A DNA stretch of 64,000 nt from Frankia sp. AgB32 (lineage in GTDB: Bacteria > Actinomycetota > Actinomycetes > Frankiales > Frankiaceae): assembly GCF_023243045.1 (NCBI RefSeq), contig NZ_JALKFX010000016.1, positions 21,571 through 85,570 of the forward strand. The letters are read 5' to 3'. Each line of letters starts with the position of its first letter. Positions within the stretch are counted from its first letter, which is position 1. This document shows, piece by piece, positions 34,924 through 44,360 of the stretch. The translations under genes were made by a program, and so were the position numbers. The notes below the pieces were generated by a model. The model was given only the letters and a program-made list of their open reading frames with translations. It was not told where the DNA came from and did no database searches.

Positions 34924-35166
34924 GGCGGACTGGTCGGCGATGAACCAGCCGGTCGGACGCCGTTCGGCCTCATAGCTGTCGAGCAGGGCTGGCGCCGCCT
35001 CACCACGCAGCACCGCGGCGGGTTTCCAGGCGAGGTTGTGGACGTCGGCGATGCCGGTGTTCGCGCCGGATGCGGCGTACGGCGGCAGGACGTGCGCGGC
35101 GTCGCCCGCGAGGTGCACGCGGCCGGTGGAGTAGCGGTCGGCGATGGCGGCGAGGGCTGGCGGCTG
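34924..35166 (-). pseudogene. FAD-dependent monooxygenase fragment
   Basis: About 80 codons on the minus strand encode the conserved middle of an aromatic-hydroxylase-type flavoprotein: YSTGRVHLAGDAAHVLPPYA, then GANTGIADVHNLAWK and LLDSYEAERRPTGWFIADQS. GDAAH and the following stretch bind FAD. Both ends are missing: the N-terminal FAD dinucleotide fold is lost at the junction near 35166, and the C-terminus is cut by the IS3 remnant near 34920. The fragment cannot be functional. Confidence 0.8.
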
Positions 35167-35595
35167 GCGCTGCGGGCGCTCGGCACGTCGGGCTGGCAGG
35201 CCGTCGAGCGCCATCCGTGGTTCGCGCGGCTCGCGTTCAGTCGTCCGCCGTTCGGGCCGCTCGCGCTGGGCGTCCACGACGCCGCACTCGCCGAACTCGA
35301 ACCGCTGGGTCTGCCGGCGGCGACCCGGATGGGTTTCGTCTCCACCGTGCTCGGCCACGTCCTCGGTTCCGGTCTCGCCCTGCTCGAGGAACGGACGATG
35401 CGGGCCCGCACCGGCCTGACCACCGACGCCGACCTCGCCGCCGCCGCCCCCTACCTCGACCAGATCGCCGCCACCGGCCGGTTCCCGCACTTCAGCCGCT
35501 GGGCGGCCGAGCCCGACCGGATGAGCCCACCGCCTCAGACCTTCGAGGCCATCCTGGAATGGCTGCTCGACGGCCTGTCGTCGCTGGCCGGGTGA
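35160..35595 (+). pseudogene. TetR-type regulator, C-terminal domain only
   Basis: About 145 codons on the plus strand, from WRLALRALGTSGWQAVERHP to LEWLLDGLSSLAG, form the helical ligand-binding domain of a TetR/TetR_C_1-type repressor. The N-terminal helix-turn-helix is missing. The adjoining minus-strand monooxygenase fragment also lacks its N-terminus. This is what a deletion between two divergent genes would leave, so it was probably the repressor of that monooxygenase. Confidence 0.75.
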
Positions 35596-35635
35596 CGCAC
35601 GCCAAGACCGCCGGTATCGCGGCGCGTCGCCGGAC

Positions 35636-36085
35636 TCAGCGCTGGAGACCGTTCCAGGACCATCGCGGGAGGGCCAGTTCCGCCGGGACGTCGTCGGCGG
35701 AGTCGTGGTACGCGGACATGGTTGTCGTGGTGGCCCAGGCGAAGTAGTCGTGCAACGCCTGCCGGAGCGGTTCGCTGAACGCCGGGCGGACGTCGCTCAG
35801 CGCCCGGTCGAAGCAGGCGATCGCCCGGCGGTCCATCTCCTCGTGCGGGCCGTTGCCGCTGTGCATCCGCACCACTGACGTCTCGTCGCCGTAGGCGTCG
35901 GAGTACGTCGCCGGCCCGCCGAGGGCCTGCGCCCAGTAGGTGGCGAGGCGTTCACTGTGCTGCGGATGGAACCCGTGGCTGAACCCGTGGCTGACGACCT
36001 CGTCGGCCATCACCCGTCGGTGCCACGCCTCGGCCAGGCGCAGCAGACCCTCGCCGCCGCCCGCGGCTTCATAGATGCTCTGCAT
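35636..36085 (-). CDS. Group II truncated haemoglobin
   Basis: This 149-residue globin has the group II (trHbO-like) pattern: MQSIYEAAGGGEGLLRLAEA, then HRRVMADEVVSHGFSHGFHP and ERLATYWAQALGGPATYSD. Candidates for the proximal His and the distal pocket residues are present. Such proteins bind oxygen or nitric oxide and have been linked to stress protection. Length is normal for the family. No strong ribosome binding site is visible before the ATG at 36085. It is intact although it is surrounded by broken genes. Confidence 0.85.
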   Translation of the reverse strand: MQSIYEAAGGGEGLLRLAEAWHRRVMADEVVSHGFSHGFHPQHSERLATYWAQALGGPATYSDAYGDETSVVRMHSGNGPHEEMDRRAIACFDRALSDVRPAFSEPLRQALHDYFAWATTTTMSAYHDSADDVPAELALPRWSWNGLQR

Positions 36086-36119
36086 GGCCCCAAGAATGAC
36101 AAGGCCAAGGTACTGATGA

Positions 36120-36174
36120 CGGCGCGGTGAGACCGACGGCGCGGTGAGACCGACGGCGCGGTGAGACCGACGGC
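36120..36174. repeat. 17-bp tandem repeat, three copies
   Basis: The unit ggcgcggtgagaccgac occurs three times head to tail in the intergenic region upstream of the truncated haemoglobin gene. The period is not a multiple of three, which fits non-coding DNA. Confidence 0.85.
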
Positions 36175-36309
36175 GCGTTTCGGACTGGCACTCCCAGCCG
36201 CGACCCGACGGAATCCCATGGAGCGTCCCATGTGATCATAGTTTTGGGTAATCGACCGGTGACGTATAAACGATGACTGGATCACTTTTGGTGTCGGCAG
36301 GGGAGCGCA

Positions 36310-36615
36310 GTGTCACACTCCGGAAGTACCGACTTGGCTGGCGCTGCGGACGAGGGCGGCGACGCGGTCAGTCCCGCGCCGACCGACCCGACCGCGGGTG
36401 CATCAGCGGGTCCCGCTGCGTCCTCCGCCCTGCTGGCGAAGGACATCGAGCCGCTGCGCAGGGCCCGCGTCGCCAGGACCGCCACCCTCGGTCTGCAGAC
36501 GGAGGACCTCACCGCGGAGCGCCCTGCGCCCGAGGCAACAGGTTGGTCCTGCGCAGGGTGGATCAGAAGTCGGCGCAGGCCACCCGCTTGTCCAGGGCGC
36601 CGACGGGGTGGATGA
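36310..36615 (+). CDS. Possible truncated gene of unknown function
   Basis: A 101-codon frame starts at a GTG (36310) with GGGGAG nine bases upstream and a TATAAA at 36265-36270 that could be a -10. The first 75 residues (MSHSGSTDLAGAADEGGDAV, then LLAKDIEPLRRARVARTATL) could be genuine. The last part overlaps the convergent SodC-like gene and is Arg-rich. I read it as the 5' end of a larger gene cut by the SodC-like duplication. No family is recognised. Confidence 0.35.
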   Translation: MSHSGSTDLAGAADEGGDAVSPAPTDPTAGASAGPAASSALLAKDIEPLRRARVARTATLGLQTEDLTAERPAPEATGWSCAGWIRSRRRPPACPGRRRGG

Positions 36616-37165
36616 CCACGGACCTCGCCGCCTCCCCCACCGGCCGGGCGTTGGTGACGGTCGCCGTGCTCGCACCGGCGGAGTCGGCGTCGACCGTCAG
36701 ATGCACCTCGTTGGGCGGAGCGGCCGGGCCGTTCGGGTCGAACTTGAAGTGACCCCCGCCGTTGTCCACCGAGCACGGCTTGGCGTGCAGATGGGCGATG
36801 TAGTGCGTGTTGGGTGCCAGACCGGTCACCGCGACGGTGAGGGTGGTGCCGGTGGTCGGGTTCTGCGCCAGCCAGGCCGTGCCGCTGACCCCGTCCAGCC
36901 CCGCCGGTCTGGTGCTCAGGAGCGTGAAGGTCGACTTCTGCGCGCCGGCGATCCGATCGGCCGGGGTCGCCGACGGATTGATCATCATCGGACTCATGGA
37001 CGGCTCAACCGACGCCGACGCCGACGCCGACGGCGAGACGGTCGTCGCCGCAGCGCCGGAATCCGACGTACTGCCATCACCGCAGCCGGCGGCAAGCGCA
37101 GCGAGCACGACCAGGCCCGCGACTGCCATCGCGCTGGCACGTCCTCGCACAAGACCGCGAATCAT
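36563..37165 (-). CDS. SodC-like lipoprotein, copy 2
   Basis: This 200-residue protein starts at the ATG at 37165 with AGGAGA upstream. It has the lipobox VLAALAAGCGDG and the same SodC-like domain as copy 1 (HYIAHLHAKPC, NGGGHFKFDPNG, SVVIHPVGAL). The two copies share most residues in the domain and a related upstream DNA stretch of about 130 bp (37166-37290 versus 34141-34275), so they came from a duplication. Metal ligands differ from classic SodC. It would be anchored to the outer face of the membrane. Confidence 0.75.
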   Translation of the reverse strand: MIRGLVRGRASAMAVAGLVVLAALAAGCGDGSTSDSGAAATTVSPSASASASVEPSMSPMMINPSATPADRIAGAQKSTFTLLSTRPAGLDGVSGTAWLAQNPTTGTTLTVAVTGLAPNTHYIAHLHAKPCSVDNGGGHFKFDPNGPAAPPNEVHLTVDADSAGASTATVTNARPVGEAARSVVIHPVGALDKRVACADF

Positions 37166-37454
37166 TAAACTTTTCTCCTGCCCGTGGCTGTGTCCGACGA
37201 CTGCCATGGTCGACCACGACTCACGACCTTGGCCCGCTCCGACGCGCCGGCGCCCGAAGTGCCGCAATTATTCCAGGTCATCCCTACGACGAATCCCCTC
37301 GGCCAGGCCCGTCCGGGGGCCCCCGGCTTCGTTGGCCTCTCCCCCTACCCGCCGAGGATGCGGGAAGCCGATCTGCGTCATCCCAGTTCCGAGCACGACG
37401 TCCTGGTCGGTTCTGCCTGTTCGTTCGACCACGTAGAACGGCTCACTCCTCACC

Positions 37455-38626
37455 GTGAAGGTCGTCAGGTTCGCCGATCTTCCCGATCCCTATCTGTGGA
37501 TGTGGAAACAGCCACCGACGTTTCTCGTCGAGGCGCTGCGTAGCAGGTTCCTGGGGCTTGGCGCGGCGCCGCTCGCGTCCGCGCTGGCCGCCGGGTCGAT
37601 CGGCGGATGGTCCGCGGCGGTTCCCGATCCCCCGGGTTTTCATCCGGCTCGGGCCGACGCCTACCGCCGCCCTGTCTCGGCCAGGGCGTGCGTCTGGTGT
37701 GGGGGCCACCGGGCACCGGGAAGACGACCGTCCTCAGCCGCGCCATCTGCGATCTCACTGGCCAGGGAGACCGGGTGCTGCTGGTGTCCGCCACCAACAT
37801 CGCGGTGGACAATATCGCGGTGGACAATGCCCTGCTGGGCGTGGTGAAACAGCGGCGGCACACCACCGGCCAGATCGTCCGGGTAGGGCCACCGCAGCTG
37901 AAAGCGACCGCCGACGACCCCGACGCCTGCCTCCCGAAGACCGAGGTGCTCGACGCGGCCACCGCGAGTGAGGCGGCGGCGCTGCGCAGCGCCGGGCGTC
38001 ACCGTCAGCTCGAGGACGCGCTCGCGTTACTGGAAGCCCAGCGGGGAGTCGCCCGATGGCGCGCGAAGGACCGTCGCGAACAGCTGCAGGCCGAGCTGCG
38101 TACGGCCGAACAACGGGCCCGCCAGGACGCTGCGGACGCGGCGCGTGCACGTGTCGTCGCGGACGCCCGCGGCGAGGCCCTTGACCGGCACCTGAGCGCG
38201 CTGATCGCCCACATCCCGTACACCCGTGACCAGAGCGATACCCACCAGGCCGGCTTCCGCCAGGCGTGGTCTGCCCATCAGCTGGCCGACCAGCAGGTCC
38301 GTGAGGTGCGCCGAAAGGCCGACCTGCGGCAGCGGCAGGCGCGGCGCGCCAAGGAGGCGCAGACCCTCACCGCCGACGCCGAGCAGCGGGGTTGGCCGGC
38401 CCGTCACGCCACGATCGAACGTCTGCGGCCGCAGGCTGCCGAGGACAGCCGGGGGGATCTGAATGCCGAGCTCTTCGCCCATCCGCCGCACTGCGGCCAG
38501 TGCGGCGGGACCAGCATCGAGATCCGGCGCCGCAAGAACGACACCTGGTTCTGGCGCTGTTACGACGGCGTCTGCAAGGCGGACCCAAGGGCGGAAACAG
38601 GAGCAACGCGTGGACACAGGACATAG
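37455..38626 (+). pseudogene. DNA2/NAM7-type superfamily I helicase fragment
   Basis: The first frame (from 37455) gives MKVVRFADLPDPYLWMWKQP and a helical N-terminus. At about 37670-37673 the frame shifts, after which CLGQGVRLVWGPPGTGKTTV (Walker A) and RVLLVSATNIAVDN follow. A 15-bp tandem duplication (37796-37825) repeats NIAVD within that motif. The sequence continues through a charged coiled-coil insert to a zinc-ribbon-like HCGQCGG...WRCYDGVC and then stops at 38626. The rest of the helicase, including Walker B and motifs III-VI, is absent. It resembles COG1112 helicases. Confidence 0.7.
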
Positions 38627-38667
38627 CCATGGCCGGCGGAAAACCGGTGGGCAGGGCGATGGGGTGA

Positions 38668-39332
38668 TGCGACGCTGACGGCACGGAAACCCCTGCGACC
38701 GGGTCCCCGCATCTCACGCCCACCCGGGCGCGCGACCGGTTCGACGACGACCTGGACCGGATCCGCGCGGTTCTCGACGAGGCGCGGATGTGCCATGTCG
38801 GCGTGGTCGTGGACGGCTGGCCGCATGTGCTGCCGACCCTGCACGTCCGCCGCGGCGACACCCTGCACCTCCACGGGTCGGTGGCCGCCCGGATGCTCGC
38901 CGCCGGCAGCGCCGCCGCCTTGCCGGTCTGCGTGACGGTGTCGCTGCTGGACGGGCTCGTGCTGGCCCGTTCGGCCTTTCATCACTCGGTGAACTACCGG
39001 TCGGTGCTGGTCCGCGGCCTGGCCACCCCCGTCACCGACGAGACGGAGAAACGCGCCGTGCTGGACGCGTTCGTCGACCGGACGGCGCCGGGCCGCTCGG
39101 CCGCCTGCCGCCCCCCGAACCGCCGGGAGATGGCCGCTACCACGGTGCTGGCCATCGCGCTCACCGATCCCGCCACCAGGTCACCCTCAAGGCGCGCACA
39201 GGCGGGCCGGTGGACGAGCCCGAGGATCTGGCCCTGCCCCACTGGGCCGGGGTCATCGCGGTCCACACGGTCGAAGGCGAGCCGCAACCAGCCGCGGACC
39301 TGGTCGACCTGACCGCGCCGATCAGCGCATGA
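38668..39332 (+). pseudogene. FMN-binding split-barrel (PPOX-like) protein, degraded
   Basis: One frame reads LDRIRAVLDEARMCHVGVVV, GWPHVLPTLHVRRGDTLHLH and NYRSVLVRGLATPVTDET, a pyridoxamine-phosphate-oxidase-like flavin reductase pattern. Near 39178 one base seems to be missing, and the C-terminus (TLKARTGGPVDEPEDLALPH) continues in another frame to 39332. No start codon remains upstream in the coding frame (a TGA lies at 38665-38667), so the 5' end is also damaged. Members often act on nitro or FMN substrates or in pyridoxal metabolism. Confidence 0.7.
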
Positions 39333-39379
39333 CAGCAGGCCGACTCACCCTTCCCGAACATGGCCGTTGATCTTCGCCT

Positions 39380-40760
39380 CGGAGACCTCTTCGGCTCGGT
39401 TCGACGATCTTGCGGAGCTGGCCGGCCGCGTCGCGGGTGTACGGGTCGTCGGACAGGATCGTGCGCAGCTCAGACCACTTCAGGTCGGTGCCCGCGGCGG
39501 CGCGCACCGACCGCGCCGTGGCCACCAGGGCGTCGAGCGTCGCGATCTCCGCCCGCAGCTCCGCCCGGGTGCGCGCCGCCGTCGCCGCGTCGGTGACCTC
39601 CTCCAGCCCGACGACGTCCTCCTCGGCCAGGTCGAGGGCCAGCTCGTCGAGGCAGACGGCCAGCGATCCGCCCGCCAGCGGCGCCAGTGACCTCTCGGCC
39701 TCGCGCGTGAGCCGTCCACCGCCGTCGACGAGCTGCTGGCGCAGGCGCTCGCGGCGGCGTTCCAGGCTGCGCAGGATCGCCTCCGGGCTGGAGGCGAGCC
39801 GCCGCTGCAGGACGGTCATCGCGAAACCGACCGTGTTGCCGCACTGGACCTCACCGCTTTCCCGCAGCCGGTCCGCCCGCCCCATCTCGTAGCGCACATA
39901 GTCGGTGACCGCCTCGTAAAGCTCCCGCTCCGCCGGTGACAGCGTGAAGGGCACCGTGTAGGCACGGCACTCCGGGAAAAACGGCCGGCCGTCGAGCGTA
40001 CGCAGATTCTCCTTGAGCAGGCGGCGCCTGAGACCGGTCGTGTCCGCGACGCCGCCGTCGGCGGTGAAGTCGCCTCGAACCGGTCCGGGTCGAGCAGCGC
40101 GAGAAAGGCGTGGAAATCCTCGTGCCGGCCCGCGTGCGGGGTCGCCGTCATCAGCAGCAGATGGCGGGTGCGGTCGCGCAGCAGTTCGCCGAGTTCGTAA
40201 CGCCGGGTGGTCCACAATTCGTAGCCGGAGTAGTGCGCGGACATGCGGTGTGCCTCGTCGACGATGACCAGGTCCCACTCGCTGGCCGCCCGCAGCCGGA
40301 CGAGCAGGTCATCGTTCCTGCTGAGCTGATCCATGCGGGGCGAGCAGCAGCGGATGGCGTCGAAGACCTCGCTGCCGGGAGCCGCCGCCAGATCAGCGCT
40401 GGGCCGCTCGAACACGAGCCCGAACCGTTCCCGCAGCTCGCCCTGCCACTGGTCGATCAACGATCCCGGGACGACAATGAGGCAACGCCTGACGTCGTCC
40501 CGCAGCACCATCTCCTTCAGGTAGAGACCGGCCTCGTGCGAGCGTCGCAACACCGATCTGCGCGCCACCCCGTCATCACCACGGTATTCGACGAGGACGC
40601 CCGGACCGACCCATCGGACCGAGCTGACCACAACCGCCTCGCCGTGCGCGATACCGGCGACCCGCAGCCCCGGTCGCAGGTCCTCCAACGGCATTCCCGC
40701 AGGTACCAGGCCGCTGTCGTCCCCCTGGACCCAACCCCCCACCACCGCGACCGTGAACAT
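39380..40760 (-). pseudogene. SNF2-type helicase, Walker A deleted and frameshifted
   Basis: The N-terminus (ATG at 40760) reads MPLEDLRPGLRVAGIAHGEA and resembles the COG0553 helicases found in defence loci. At about 40540 the sequence jumps from RRSVL to AGLYLKEMVLRDDVRRCLIV, so roughly a hundred residues with the GKT P-loop are missing. Walker B-like WDLVIVDEAHRMS and LLLMTATPHAGR follow. Another frameshift near 40073 separates DPDRFE from LRRRLLKENLRTLDGRPFFP. The C-terminal helicase half ends abruptly near 39380. It cannot hydrolyse ATP as written. Confidence 0.75.
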
Positions 40761-40855
40761 TGACAGTCCACCATATGCACAGAGCCTCCACGGCCGCGGT
40801 GGCACGTGATAGAACCCGGAACAGTCCTTTCTTCCCTGACCTCGGAGGAAGTATC

Positions 40856-41368
40856 TTGGCCGCACGACGCCCCGCTCGGACGCGGCAGCGCACCCGCTCG
40901 CCGCGCAGCACCCGGAAAAGCACCCGCCGTGAACGCCGTAACCTGCAACTTCTCGCGTTCACCCTCGTCGCCCTTGCCGGAGTTTCCCTGGGCGTGTCGT
41001 GGCGGTGGTGGTGCATTCCGGTCGCGGCGCTCGCCATCGCCTTCACGCTGGCCTTTCGCTGGCCGACGCTGTGCCGGGCACACCGCACGGACCGCGGCGT
41101 CTGCGAGGCCACGGTGAATGGCTGGCTCACCGGATGCGAGCATCATGTGGCCGTCAAATGGCGTGATCTGCGCGCGGTGCTGTGGCCACCCAACGAGGTT
41201 TCGCCCTTCCACCGGGCGGCGCTCGCCGTGCGTATCCCCGCCCGGGAGGCTTACGCCCAGGCCATCCTCGACGGCGCCCCGCGACACATCACCCTGCGCA
41301 ACCTCGCCACCGCGATGGTCCTGGTCATCAGCTTTCTGCTGACAGTGCTCGGCATCGCTCTCGGCTGA
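40856..41368 (+). CDS. Small membrane protein of unknown function
   Basis: This 170-residue protein starts at a TTG (40856), which I chose because GGAGGA lies six bases before it. The N-terminal 35 residues are very basic. Two close membrane segments (LLAFTLVALAGVSLGVSW and WWCIPVAALAIAFTLAF) follow, then a cytoplasmic part with RAHRTDRGVCEATVNGWLTG. A third membrane helix (LATAMVLVISFLLTVLGIAL) ends the protein. The soluble part has two Cys and many His/Trp. Family unrecognised. It is divergent from the broken helicase. Confidence 0.65.
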   Translation: MAARRPARTRQRTRSPRSTRKSTRRERRNLQLLAFTLVALAGVSLGVSWRWWCIPVAALAIAFTLAFRWPTLCRAHRTDRGVCEATVNGWLTGCEHHVAVKWRDLRAVLWPPNEVSPFHRAALAVRIPAREAYAQAILDGAPRHITLRNLATAMVLVISFLLTVLGIALG

Positions 41369-41430
41369 CCGACGAACCGCCATCACCGCCGCCGGCAACG
41401 AGCACGGCGATCACAGCCACGTCGGCGATG

Positions 41431-42819
41431 TCAGCCACCTCGTTCGCCGGTGACCTCGTCGCGGATGCGCAGGGAGGCGAGGTCGGCGGCGGCGCGGCCG
41501 CAGGCCCATCCCTCGCTGTCGTTGGCACGCAGGGACTGGGCGGCGATCCGCGGGAACATCGTATCGGTCGCCTCCCGGACCGCGTCCGTGCGGGCCGCCA
41601 GCGCGGGCAGCAGGCGCCCTTCGCCGGCTTCGGCCGCGGCCGCCTCGCAGACCTGCTCGGTCGCGGACCTCAGGCGCTGGCCGATGCGGATCGCGAAGGA
41701 GGCGAGGAACGACTGGCGAAACGACCGGGTGCGGGATCGTCCGGCGCGGTCCTGGCGGGAACCGGCCCTCATCATCGCTGTCGTCGCCTGGACCAGCAGC
41801 GACGTGTAGAGCAGTTCGACGGCGTCAAGGTCGCCCTCGAAGCCGACGACCGTCGAGAAGCCGAAGTGCTTCGACCACACCGTGCGGCAGCGGTTCACCG
41901 TGGCCACCACGTCGAGCAGGCTGGCCTTGGCCACCTCGTAGGGGTTGTCGATGCCCACCCTGCGGGCGGCCGGTTCCGCGGGGTTCCCGGCCCCCGCGGC
42001 GAGCAGTGCCTCGTCGATACTGTGGCGGGTCATGAGCTGCTGGGCCTTGGCGGTCAGCGCCTCGGCCTCCTCGGCGAACCCGGTCGACTCGGCCTTCGCC
42101 AGCAGCGCGCGGACCCGGTCGAGCATGCGTGGGTCAGCGCCGCGGCCGGTGGGCGGGGCGGCGCGGGGCGGGGGTTCGCGTCGGGCGGTGCCGGGCGGGG
42201 GACAGAGCACCTCGAGTCGCGGCAGCATCGCCAGCAGGTTGAGAACGAAGTGGGCCTCGGTGAGCGCCTGCGCGCGGCCGCGACCTTCGTTGTCGGCCCA
42301 GGCATCGAGCCAGTCGTCGTCGCGGTCACGCCACGCGAGGACACCGAGGCTGTGGAGCTGGGCTTTCCAGCGCTTGTCGACGGTCACGGGGTCGTAGCGG
42401 CGCATCTGGGCGGCCATGGCGTCGACGACGAGGCGGGCCTCCGCCGGGCTGGCGCGCCGGCTCACGACCCGGTGCGCGTCGGCCGGCTGCCAGCCGCGCT
42501 CCCACGCGTCCTCGACGATGTTGTCGAACCATCCGGCGAGCACCCGGTTGACCAGCCGGCGTCCCCTCGACCCGCCCGGTGGATCAGCCAGTATGTCGAC
42601 GCACGACGCGATCGCGTCGCCGTCCTCGGCGAGCATGGCGTTCAGCATCGCCGCGACCAGCGCGTCGATCGCGTCGACAGGCGACGCGCTGCCGATCGGT
42701 TCATCGCCGGCCCGTTCCGCGCCGGCTCGCTCCGCTGTCCTTCCGGCGGCCCGTGCGCGGCCACGAGCCGCGCGGGCCTTCTGCGTTGCCTTGCGGCGTT
42801 CGCGGTTACGGCTACTCAT
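41431..42819 (-). CDS. DUF2786 protein, intact copy
   Basis: This 462-residue protein starts at the ATG at 42819 (GAGGTGAGG just upstream). A basic N-terminus (MSSRNRERRKATQKARAARG) is followed by a helical middle and the DUF2786 core: RVRALLAKAESTGFAEEAEA, QQLMTRHSIDEALLAAG, GIDNPYEVAKASLLDVVA. The C-terminus has SRQDRAGRSRTRSFRQSFLA and ASFAIRIGQRLRSATEQ. It is the undamaged relative of the gene at 31985-33342. Function unknown; phage and plasmid proteins of this family are suspected nucleic-acid binders. Confidence 0.85.
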   Translation of the reverse strand: MSSRNRERRKATQKARAARGRARAAGRTAERAGAERAGDEPIGSASPVDAIDALVAAMLNAMLAEDGDAIASCVDILADPPGGSRGRRLVNRVLAGWFDNIVEDAWERGWQPADAHRVVSRRASPAEARLVVDAMAAQMRRYDPVTVDKRWKAQLHSLGVLAWRDRDDDWLDAWADNEGRGRAQALTEAHFVLNLLAMLPRLEVLCPPPGTARREPPPRAAPPTGRGADPRMLDRVRALLAKAESTGFAEEAEALTAKAQQLMTRHSIDEALLAAGAGNPAEPAARRVGIDNPYEVAKASLLDVVATVNRCRTVWSKHFGFSTVVGFEGDLDAVELLYTSLLVQATTAMMRAGSRQDRAGRSRTRSFRQSFLASFAIRIGQRLRSATEQVCEAAAAEAGEGRLLPALAARTDAVREATDTMFPRIAAQSLRANDSEGWACGRAAADLASLRIRDEVTGERGG

Positions 42820-43098
42820 CCTCACCTCGCACACGCTCTGCCCCACCCGGGTCTTCGCATGTCAGCTTTCCCATGTCGGCCGGAGTGAGGCTACGAATAA
42901 AACTCGAGTCTCGGGAGGCCGGTCTTTTCCAGCGCCACCGGAGAAGCTTGTCGCTAACCCTAGGGCATGACAGAAAGGTTTGGGTCGTCCTCGCGGAAAA
43001 TGCTGCCTACAATCGCCAGAAGCCAGCAGTGAATCAGCCGATGAGAGGCAGTCCGAAATCAATCAAACCGACAATGACGATAAACCGTGTTACCAGCT

Positions 43099-43803
43099 TC
43101 AGGATTGAGTGGCACCGAAGACGGCCAGCCGCAGCGCGGACAGGTCGGTGAGGTCGGCGAGCACTGCCGCCGCACCGGCGGCGGCGAGCTCAGCGGCGCT
43201 GTCACGGCCGGTGGCCACGCCGACCGGCCGGACACCGGCATCGAGGGCGCCCTTCACATCGTGGATCGTGTCGCCGATCACGACCACGCGGCGCCGGGGA
43301 AAGATGACGTCGTGGGTGGCCTCGGCCTGGGTGACGGCGAGGGTCACCAGCACCGCCCGGTCAAGCGCGGCATCGCCGTACCCGCCGACGTCGAGGTCAA
43401 GATGTTCGGTCAGATTGAAGGCAGCCAGCTTGGTCTCGGCAACGGGCCGGAGATTACCGGTGACCACCGATTGGACGATGCCCGCTCCGACAAGATCAGC
43501 GACGGCCTGATGGGCGCCCGGCAGTGCGTGGCCGCGGGCCCGCATCGTGCCCCGCAGCTCGCGGGCGGCGTCGGCCATCGCCGGGTAGAAGGCGCTGAGC
43601 AGCGGCTCCGGGTCGGTGACGCCACCGAGCCGCAGCGTTTCCAGAACGATGGCCCGCTCGGTCCGGCCGGTGAGATCGGCCAGTTCGTCGAGCGGCCGGC
43701 CGACGACCTGCTCGAACGCACGGGAGTAGAGCCCCCGGCTCACGCCTCCACTGTTCAACAGCGTGTGGTCGATATCCCACAGGACAAGAGCGGGCGCGGC
43801 CAC
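43099..43803 (-). CDS. HAD-superfamily phosphatase
   Basis: This 234-residue protein has the haloacid dehalogenase motifs: LWDIDHTLLNSG with the nucleophile Asp, VTGNLRPVAETKL (motif II Thr and Lys region), and VVVIGDTIHDVKGALDAG (motif IV acids). The cap domain is the small helical type inserted after motif I, as in phosphoglycolate phosphatases. It starts at a GTG (43803) without a visible ribosome binding site. The substrate cannot be assigned. Confidence 0.9.
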   Translation of the reverse strand: MAAPALVLWDIDHTLLNSGGVSRGLYSRAFEQVVGRPLDELADLTGRTERAIVLETLRLGGVTDPEPLLSAFYPAMADAARELRGTMRARGHALPGAHQAVADLVGAGIVQSVVTGNLRPVAETKLAAFNLTEHLDLDVGGYGDAALDRAVLVTLAVTQAEATHDVIFPRRRVVVIGDTIHDVKGALDAGVRPVGVATGRDSAAELAAAGAAAVLADLTDLSALRLAVFGATQS

Positions 43804-43909
43804 CCACGCATGCTTTCACATTCGGGTTCGCCCCCGGGCCGCAAAGCCGCCGACCGCCCAGCCGACAGCGACCAGCGCCGGCATGCGGGCGCACCGTGCC
43901 CACCTCACG

Positions 43910-44240
43910 TCAGATCGAGGCGCCGCCGTCGATGACCCGGTCGTGCCCGACGGCGAACGCCGCCTCGGTGGACAGCAGCCACAGCACGGCGTCCGCGACC
44001 TCCTTCGTCGTCGCGGCGCGTCCCGCCGGATTCGCCGTCCGCAGCCGCTCGTCGCGCTCGGCCTGGGTCTCCCCGAGGCGCAGCGACATCGGCGTGTCCA
44101 CCGGCCCGGGGCCGACCGCGTTGATCCGCACGCCGTCGCCGATGTACTCCAGCGCCGCGGCGCGCGTCAGCGCACTCGCGCCCGCCTTCGAGGCGACGTA
44201 CGCCCCCATCCCCGGCAGCCGGGCGTGCGCACCGAGGTTC
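43910..44240 (-). pseudogene. SDR oxidoreductase, C-terminal half
   Basis: The minus strand encodes the last hundred residues of a short-chain dehydrogenase. They include MGAYVASKAGASALTRAAAL (the YxxxK catalytic pair is present), RINAVGPGPVDTPM and the C-terminal VIDGGASI. The Rossmann nucleotide-binding half is absent, and upstream of about 44240 the sequence has no SDR character. A start at the internal ATG (44209) would give a non-functional 99-residue product. Confidence 0.75.
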
Positions 44241-44360
44241 GAGGCGAGGCATCTGCTCGTTCCTTCGACGCCTCGCTGGCGCGACGCCGTCCTCGATGTT
44301 TGAGACCGATCGATCTGTTATCCGGCGCATCTTGCTTCGCGGCCAGTCGCTCGCCGCACG

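Noticed and set aside
36265..36270. TATAAA as a strong promoter for a real gene at 36310
   Set aside because: Kept only as a weak note. The spacing to the best -35 (TTGGGT) is 15 bp and the gene behind it looks truncated, so I do not annotate a promoter.
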